Shown here: positions 57,697 to 64,000 of the stretch, piece after piece
How the letters are laid out: each line of letters begins with the position of its first letter
How positions within the stretch are numbered: the first letter of the stretch is position 1
Origin: Proteles cristata cristata
Taxonomy: Eukaryota > Chordata > Mammalia > Carnivora > Hyaenidae
Direction of reading: 5' to 3'
Assembly: GCA_017311185.1 (NCBI GenBank)
Contig: JAESUZ010002553.1
Coordinates: forward strand, 248,001-312,000
Length of the DNA: 64,000 nt
Notes under the pieces: generated by a model
Told to the model about the DNA's origin: nothing
Seen by the model: only the letters and a program-made list of their open reading frames with translations
Database searches by the model: none
Translations under genes and position numbers: made by a program

Positions 57697-57897
57697 TTAA
57701 TGTGTTTTTTTTTTCTGAGAGAGTGTGAGCAGGGGAGGGATTGAGAGAGAGGGAGACACAGAATCCGAAGACAGTCTCCAGGCTGTGAGCTGGCTGTCAG
57801 CACAGAGCCCGACGCGGGGCTCGAACCCACAAACCACAAGATCATGACCTGAGCCGAAGGCAGACGCTTAACCGACTGAGCCACCCAGGCACCCCAG
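57697..57897 (-). mobile_element. CAN SINE, class A
   Basis: Target duplication tatccatagacttttt (57681-57696) and tacccgtagacttttt (57898-57913), two changes. CpGs in the head preserved (CGACGCGGGGCTCGAACC). Confidence 0.96.
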
Positions 57898-57913
57898 TAC
57901 CCGTAGACTTTTT

Positions 57914-58302
57914 AACACGACATTGGCTTGTTATTTAAAGCTCATCTGAATGAGTAAATAAACACTGATGCTCATTCTAGTAACTATAAGATCTACCAGG
58001 GTAAGAGCGCTTTTGTGTATGCACATTGCTTATACAGCAGTGACTGCTGAGGTGACCCAGGCTCGATGGAGTATGTTGAAGACTACAGCGATTTCATGCA
58101 ACTTAATCTATCTGATAGGAATTGTTATAGATCTCAAAGTCTTTTTCCATGATAAAGCTATTCTCTTAGGAGAAACTCTCTCCCTGTCTCCCCTCCCTTG
58201 TAAACAATTATGGGTATAGTTTGTTCCCTCTTATTTTAACTGTGTTCTACGTGAGATGGGCAGAGGTGAGCTGCTTTGAGATGATGCTGTTCTAGCTTAA
58301 AG
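57914..58302. other. Unassigned unique sequence
   Basis: Nothing recognised. Confidence 0.4.
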
Positions 58303-58732
58303 TGTGCCCTCCAATGTTAAAGCCCTTATTTGCCAGCAGCCCAGAATGTGACCATCCTTGAAAATGGATCATTAAATATATAATTAGTTAAGAAGAAATC
58401 AGACTGGAGTAGGGTGGCCCTTGATCCAACACGACTGGTGTCCTTGTGAGAAGAGGGAAAACTGGACACAGACATGGAGGGAACATGGTCATGGGAAGAC
58501 AGTGGTAGAGGTGGGAGTTATATGGTTGCAAGCCAAGGAGTGCACAAGGCTACCAGACCTGGAAGAGGTAGGGAAGGATCCCGGTCTGGAAGCTTTGGAG
58601 GGAGTATGGCCCTGCAGACAACTCAATTTCATATTCCTCTTCTCTAGAAATGGGAGAGAAGGACCCCACATGGTTTAAACCACCCAGTCTGTGGTACTTC
58701 ATTATGGCTGCCCTACAAAACTAATAGAGATG
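58303..58732 (+). mobile_element. MaLR LTR, MLT1C-like
   Basis: 'ggcccttgatccaacacgac', 'tggtgtccttgtgagaagag', 'ccacccagtctgtggtactt', 'cattatggctgccctacaaa' follow MLT1C. Old. Confidence 0.82.
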
Positions 58733-59541
58733 CCATATTGAAAGATGAAGCCAAAGGCAAAACACAAAACAAGTTGCACTGGCAATCAACTCATCAAAGG
58801 CCTTCTGTCTTCCTGCCATGAATTATTCAAATCTCCTTTTTGCACCTGTCAGTTTGAAAACGAAGATTGTCATCTCTTGGTTGGCTATTACAGATCCTTC
58901 TAAAATTGTTGCTGTCTAACAGATGACTGATAGACTCCATGTTCTTTACTTCTGTGCAGTGAAGAAAAAATGAACAGACCTTGAGCTTGGGTGGAATATT
59001 GAAATTAGTCTCAGACGCCTCCTGAGAAGGTCTGAATTGGAAACTGGGCCAGAAAAGTCATAGGGGACTTAGTTAAGCAAAACTAACCCAACACACCATC
59101 AGTCTCACCAGCCTCACACACATGCTTGCAACTTCCTCACCAAGAGGGTTTCACAGGGGTGTGAAGTAGAGTCAGGTGGTGAACAGGCAATAGTTAGGAT
59201 TTGTTCTCCATAATACATGACAATGATTCCTAAGACAGCGAATGCCCAGACCCTGTGTCTGACCACACAACCTCTCCTTTTCTAAGCATACGTTTTCTCT
59301 CATTTGTTCTCTGTCTCCTCAACTACACTCATGTTTTCTCACATCCACATTCCTGAAAACACTCTGTTCTCATGTTTTCCTCTACATAATGAATGAACAT
59401 CATGTGTGGTAAGACATGGGGGTGGCTGTTGAATAGCAAACCGTGCAGACAAAAACATTGGCCAGTGTACATGGACACCTTTTGGGAAGTGCTTGTTCAT
59501 CCAGGGATTATAACTCATATTTTCTTTTTAGAACAGGAGTT
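58733..59541. other. Unassigned unique sequence
   Basis: Nothing recognised. Confidence 0.4.
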
Positions 59542-59557
59542 AAGGGTCTGCTTTTCT

Positions 59558-59782
59558 TTTTTTTTTTTAATTTTGTAATGTTTTATTTATTTCTAGGAGA
59601 GAGAGAGACAGTGTGAGCAGGGGAGGGTCAGAGAGAGAGGGAGTCACAGACTCTGAAACAGGCTCCAGGCTCTGAGCTGGCAGTCAGCACAGAGCCCGAC
59701 GCGGGGCTCGAACCCACGAACCGTAATATCATGACCTAAGTGAAAGTCGGACGCTTAACCGACTGAGCCACCCAGGTGCCCC
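59558..59782 (-). mobile_element. CAN SINE, class B, young
   Basis: Exact 16-bp target duplication aagggtctgcttttct at 59542-59557 and 59783-59798. Near-consensus, CpGs largely preserved, long T run (A-tail). Confidence 0.97.
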
Positions 59783-59798
59783 AAGGGTCTGCTTTTCT

Positions 59799-61140
59799 AA
59801 TTCCTTTCATTAATCTAAGTCAAGATTTTCATTTTATTCATTCAAAAATTTCATTATATCGAGGTGACACTTGAACTATGGTTTTGATGATAAGACCCTT
59901 GTCATCTTGGTTCTTGTTCTTTAAAATGATTTCAGGAATTTAACAAAGAATTTGTAAACATGCCTGGAAAGTATTAATGCTAAAATATCTGTTGTGGAAC
60001 TTCATCACTGTTTTTGTATAATCCTTTGTGGTATTGGTTATAGATAGTGGATATCCTTAGGATGTTCCAGGAAAAAAATAGTACCCACCAGTCAGATGTC
60101 TTTTTTATAACATTAGCTTTTCCCTTATGGCCTTCATTTATGCTATTTCTCTCTATAAAATATCAGTTACTTAAAAGGATATCCTCTAATTAAAGTTTAA
60201 TATCCAGAAATGAAAGAAAGATGGCTTCAATGCTAGACATTTATAACGACTTTATTATATCCTTGCTCAAACGACAAGTTGAAGTTTTCACAGCATGGCA
60301 TGAGAATAATTTATCAGAAGATATCAAAATGAGTAAAATCTATGTTGGAGAAAGCCCTTTTGTACTCTCTCAAGAAGAGAGCAAATTATCTTAAAACGCA
60401 AGGAATTTTCATTCATCCTTTATAAAGGACTATCCTACTTTGATTAAGTGCATGTTGAATTAGATTGAAGGAAAGGGCAAATTTACCCTGTTGTATTCCA
60501 CTGATGTGTGAATGGTAAAGGGTGTTTAGACTTTATATTTACTGTGAGAAACGCTTGTATAAGCTAATATAAAATGAACATGTTCCACATGAATTTGTAA
60601 ACAATTACTAGGTGAGAAAATGTGGGAAGAAAGTATAGAGAATTTAAGAAAAAAGAAAGAAAGATTTGCTTACCTAAGAGCAACGAATTCACGCAACCAT
60701 ACCCCACACTTCATTTGCATTGGAATGCATCCTAATAGGCCTTGGTAAGATCGGACACACTTCTCAAATGTAAAGTTGACATTTCTTGGAATTCTATCAA
60801 ATATTTTGAAAGAACACAGCTTAAGTAATCAATGGGAGAGAATGGGAGAGAGGGTGTGTGTGTCTTAAAATGGCATTTATTTCCATGGTTTTGCGATGAA
60901 GATTCTATTTAGTAATGGCCATAAAACTTCCTTGTGAACTGTTAAGCGTGGTCTGGTTTCTCAGATAGTAAGTCGATGCCTGCCAGGGTAAGGCGTCGGT
61001 GGGATGGCATTTGTGGGTCCATATCCTAAACATACTAAAGAGATTGCTTTTCTTTGGGTGCAGATGTAATGCTGACAACCTTCCTCATGATGACTTCTGA
61101 ACACGACACAGGTCTCCTGTAACACCCCTCTCGTCTTACA
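59799..61140. other. Unassigned AT-rich sequence
   Basis: 1.3 kb with no recognised repeat or exon. Confidence 0.4.
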
Positions 61141-62080
61141 GGCTATTGTCGTCCAGTGTTTTCACTTCATACAGGCATTTTTTGTTTAGAGTTACCCATT
61201 CACGCCAGCCCCTTTGCTCAACATTCCCTTGGGCTCGCCTTCCTTCCTTGAGTACCTGGTCTTCCCAGGAGCACATCCTGGAGTCCCAGGAGAAGGAGTG
61301 TTTTTGGCAAATTCTCTCTGTTTCTTATCAATTCTGGGATGTCGACGGGTCTTTTTCTCCGAATACAGCTTATCTGCCATGTTTTCTACTTCCTCTTTCT
61401 AGATCAGGAAGTAGCCACATAGATCCCCAATGTCTCTCTTCCAAGTCTCTTATACTTCTCATTCATATTAATGCTTCTTTTTCTCTTTAGGAAATATTTT
61501 GGATAATTTCTTTGGCTTTATTTTATAGTACACTGCTCCTAACTGTGTCTTATCTAAATATTTATATCAAGGATTACTTTTTATTTCTAAACATTCTATT
61601 TTCTTTGTCTAACTTCTCTTTTCTGATGCCGTCTTATCTCTTTTTCTTACTCTTGACACGGTTTTACATTTCTGCGAACATTTCAGAAACACTAAATGAG
61701 TAATCTGTACCCCGTTATTCCATCGTCTGGGGTCTCTCTTGTTTCTTCTGATTTTTCTTATAGTAAACTGTTCTTTAGTATGTTCTGTGGTTTTGGATTG
61801 GGAGCTCAGGACTGGAATGGAGGAGTCTCTTCACCATCTCAACACCCCTGGTGGTTCGGTTCTCCAGGGAAGATTGATTTTACTTCTGGAAACTGGGCCA
61901 CTCAGTGCTAATTTTTTTGGCCTAACGTTTCTTAGACAGATAGTGTAAATTTAAACCCCAAACCTGAGCAGGTGTCATGCTGTGGTTAGATGTATTTCCT
62001 ACCCAAAGCCAAGGCAGGAATAATCAAGGGTATTGGCTAAGAATTGTGCTTTTCCAGTCTGCCCTTGGGCAGGGGTGGGG
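61141..62080. repeat. Possible very old LINE fragment
   Basis: 'gaacatttcagaaacactaaa', 'ggggtctctcttgtttcttc', 'ctccagggaagattgatttt', 'taaaccccaaacctgagcag' recall the 5'/ORF1 region of ancient L1 or HAL1 elements. Family and strand uncertain. Confidence 0.3.
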
Positions 62081-62239
62081 GAGGGTGGTTAAAGCTTAAA
62101 GCCTTCTTTCCTCATTGCCTCCTGGGGGAGCAGATGTCCCACAACACCCACAGCATCAACAAGGTCTTTGCTCTTGAATCTTTGATTCTCTCCTCATGTT
62201 TAGGTCCCTAAGGATTTTCCTTATCTGACAGCTCTGCTG

Positions 62240-62485
62240 CTCATTTAAATGGATGTTTATTATATAAACATTAAATGTTTATTATATATTAATTTATTAT
62301 ATAGTAAATGGAGGATTGTTATATATTATAATATAATATATAAATTATCTGATATATAATAATATAATTATGTATGTATATTGGTGTATCATATACTATA
62401 TATTATATATGTATATATTATATTGTATCATATGATATTGTATATATGTTATATTATATTATGTATTATATATATTATATTAATG
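62240..62485. repeat. AT-rich (TATA)-type simple repeat
   Basis: Dense TA/ATT repeats with many self-complementary segments, cruciform-prone. Confidence 0.9.
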
Positions 62486-62870
62486 TTGACCTACCATCCC
62501 TAGTTCCTTATACCTGCAAGCATTTCAAAATAATTAACCCTTTACATTGTCACAAAGGAGTCTTGCTACACTTCACATTTGACTTGTCGACCATATTAAA
62601 CTATTTGAAAGAAAAATAGGACTAGAAGATTCTAAATAATATGCCATATATTTACGGCAGAATTGACTGAAATGAACCCAAGGATGAATTTTACCTCAGT
62701 ATTGTAAAAGAAAATTCATTAGATGGCTGTTTAACAAAAAATGCAATTAAAAATCATAGTGAAGAGGCTGGTCTGAGTGCCGTGATGTTTACAATTAATT
62801 GATCACAGCCAGTTACGGATTTCCCTGTTCCTTCTCCACTCCTGCTGCTTCACTAGGCGAGGCTAAAATA
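62486..62870. other. Unassigned unique sequence
   Basis: A short patch with TTTACAATTAATTGATCAC at 62788-62806 looks homeobox-site-like. Otherwise nothing recognised. Confidence 0.35.
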
Positions 62871-62902
62871 ATAATAGTAGTAGCAATAATAATAATAATA
62901 AA
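62870..62902. repeat. (AAT)n/(AGT)n microsatellite
   Basis: About ten trinucleotide units. Confidence 0.9.
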
Positions 62903-62942
62903 GAAATATGTGTGGGATTGAGAATCATGACTGCTTACACTT

Positions 62943-63150
62943 GATTTTTTAAATTTTTTATCACGTATTCATTTTTGAGAGAGAGAATGTGAGTGGGGCA
63001 GAGAGAGAGAGGGAGACACAGAATCCGAAGCAGGTTCCAGGCTCCGAGCTGTCAGCACAGAGCCCGACGCGGGGCTCGAACCCACGAGCAATGAGATCAT
63101 GACCAGAGTTGAAGTTGGAAGCTTAACCGACTGAGCCCCACAGGCGCCCC
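62943..63150 (-). mobile_element. CAN SINE, class A
   Basis: Antisense copy with T-rich tail at 62945-62960 and CpG-rich head (CGACGCGGGGCTCGAACC). Flanks 'tacacttg' and 'tacactct' may be the target duplication. Confidence 0.94.
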
Positions 63151-64000
63151 TACACTCTCACTGAAAAGTAATCTGACAGGGTGCCATTAAAAAATAGAAT
63201 TCTGCTGATCACTAGTTTCTATCAGAGCCCAAGAAAGAGTGAGCAGGAATTGGTTGGAGATTCATAAGGTGGAAACCACTTGTCGTTATGAGGAAGTATT
63301 AAGGTAGCAGAAATCCCAGAGGCGTTTACAGGTCCATTTCTGAGAGCACTTCCCACCCCGCGGTTCCCACCACATGCGGGTCCAGCCCTGTCCCCCAGGG
63401 TGAGCCGCTGGGGCTACAGGCCAGCAGGGGGCCAGGCGCTTCCAGGTGGTGCAGGGCCTGGGCAAGGAGTCCCCTCGGCACACCTGTGCCTCTGCGAGGA
63501 ATGCCACCTAGACATGCTCAAGCATGTCTCAGAAAGAGCCTCAGATGTTCCACAGTTGCCTTAACTGAAGGCTCAGAATTTGAAAATCTTCGCAGAGACT
63601 CAAGGTCCTGGGTGCATTTTCCTTGTAACTGTTCCAAGGAGGTTACAAAACCCATTAAGAGTTGCTTTGCGATGAAAAATAAATCTGTTCTCTTCAAATG
63701 TGTATTCCTTTGCAAAGGCCTTATTTCATTTATATTTGCCTGGGAGGTGGCCTGAGGAAACACGAATTAAAAGCGCCGGTTTAGGATCTAGAAGGCTAGG
63801 GCATGGCTGCAGGTGTAATTAACGGAGCGTGAGATTGCTTTTCTGCCGTGATGTGCTTTGATGTTTATCCAGTACCTTCCTGGTGTGTCGGTAAGGGCTG
63901 GAGCCACTCTTGTTACCACTGGCAGCCGGGGGTGGGGTGGGGGGGGTCTGCTTTAAGGCAGTGAGGCTGGTATTGACCACAACAACCCATAGGCTCGAAG
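63151..64000. other. Unique GC-richer end region
   Basis: From about 63300 to 63480 the GC content rises well above the rest of the window. It holds the CTCF-like core listed next and a G-run quadruplex candidate (63928-63946). Frames at 63286-63763 on both strands have no known similarity. Confidence 0.4.
63418..63436 (+). promoter_or_regulatory. CTCF-like core in unique DNA
   Basis: AGGCCAGCAGGGGGCCAGG contains CCAGCAGGGGGC, which fits the CTCF core pattern CCASYAGRKGGC, though the bases 3' of the core do not match well. Binding is inferred. Confidence 0.4.

Noticed and set aside
14595..63150. Evenly dispersed repeats resembling a CRISPR array
   Set aside because: They are about 200-bp eukaryotic SINEs on both strands with irregular spacing; no short repeat-spacer structure exists.
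1..64000. A complete, undescribed multi-gene system
   Set aside because: No cluster of cellular or phage-like genes exists; the only protein-like sequences are L1 remnants.

Overview
The window is a piece of a nuclear mammalian chromosome, almost certainly from a cat-family (felid) carnivore. It carries about 25 copies of a tRNA-Lys-derived CAN SINE whose head begins GGGCGCCTGGGTGGCTCAG, on both strands and at several ages; this is the feliform form (SINEC_Fc-like), not the canine form. The L1 3' ends are of carnivore type, and older mammal-wide repeats (MIR, L2, MLT1 LTRs, old L1) fill much of the rest. No bacterial, plasmid or viral gene organisation is present.

I found no convincing exon of a cellular protein-coding gene on either strand. 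The only open frames with recognisable protein similarity come from L1 retrotransposons. The window is therefore intergenic or deep intronic. This is a judgement from reading alone; short exons could have been missed.

Layout. 1-9 kb: an L1 ORF2 fragment at the left edge, an MLT1-type LTR, a polypyrimidine tract and an inverted-and-joined L1 (5.6-6.2 kb). 9.1-13.9 kb: the largest single element, a 4.7-kb minus-strand L1 truncated inside ORF1, with a perfect 17-bp target-site duplication. 14-34 kb: scattered SINEs, MIR, L2 and MLT1 copies, microsatellites, and two or three unique AT-rich stretches that look like conserved regulatory DNA. 34.1-40.9 kb: an ancient minus-strand L1 that has been a landing site for a younger L1 tail, several SINEs (one inside another), a retroviral LTR and one unidentified insert. 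41-59.8 kb: an L1 3' end, another MLT1, a probable fossil hAT transposon, young SINEs with exact target duplications, a 70-bp L1 stub and a tandem SINE pair inside one target duplication. 59.8-64 kb: mostly unique AT-rich DNA ending in a GC-rich patch with a CTCF-like core.

The elements do not form a pathway. What the window records is the insertion history of one locus. The most interesting points are a CTCF-like motif created exactly where one SINE inserted into another, a chimeric host-L1 open frame of 252 codons, two distinct sequence classes among the SINEs, a target duplication flanking little more than an A-rich tail, and candidate RFX/YY1 and homeobox-rich regulatory patches.
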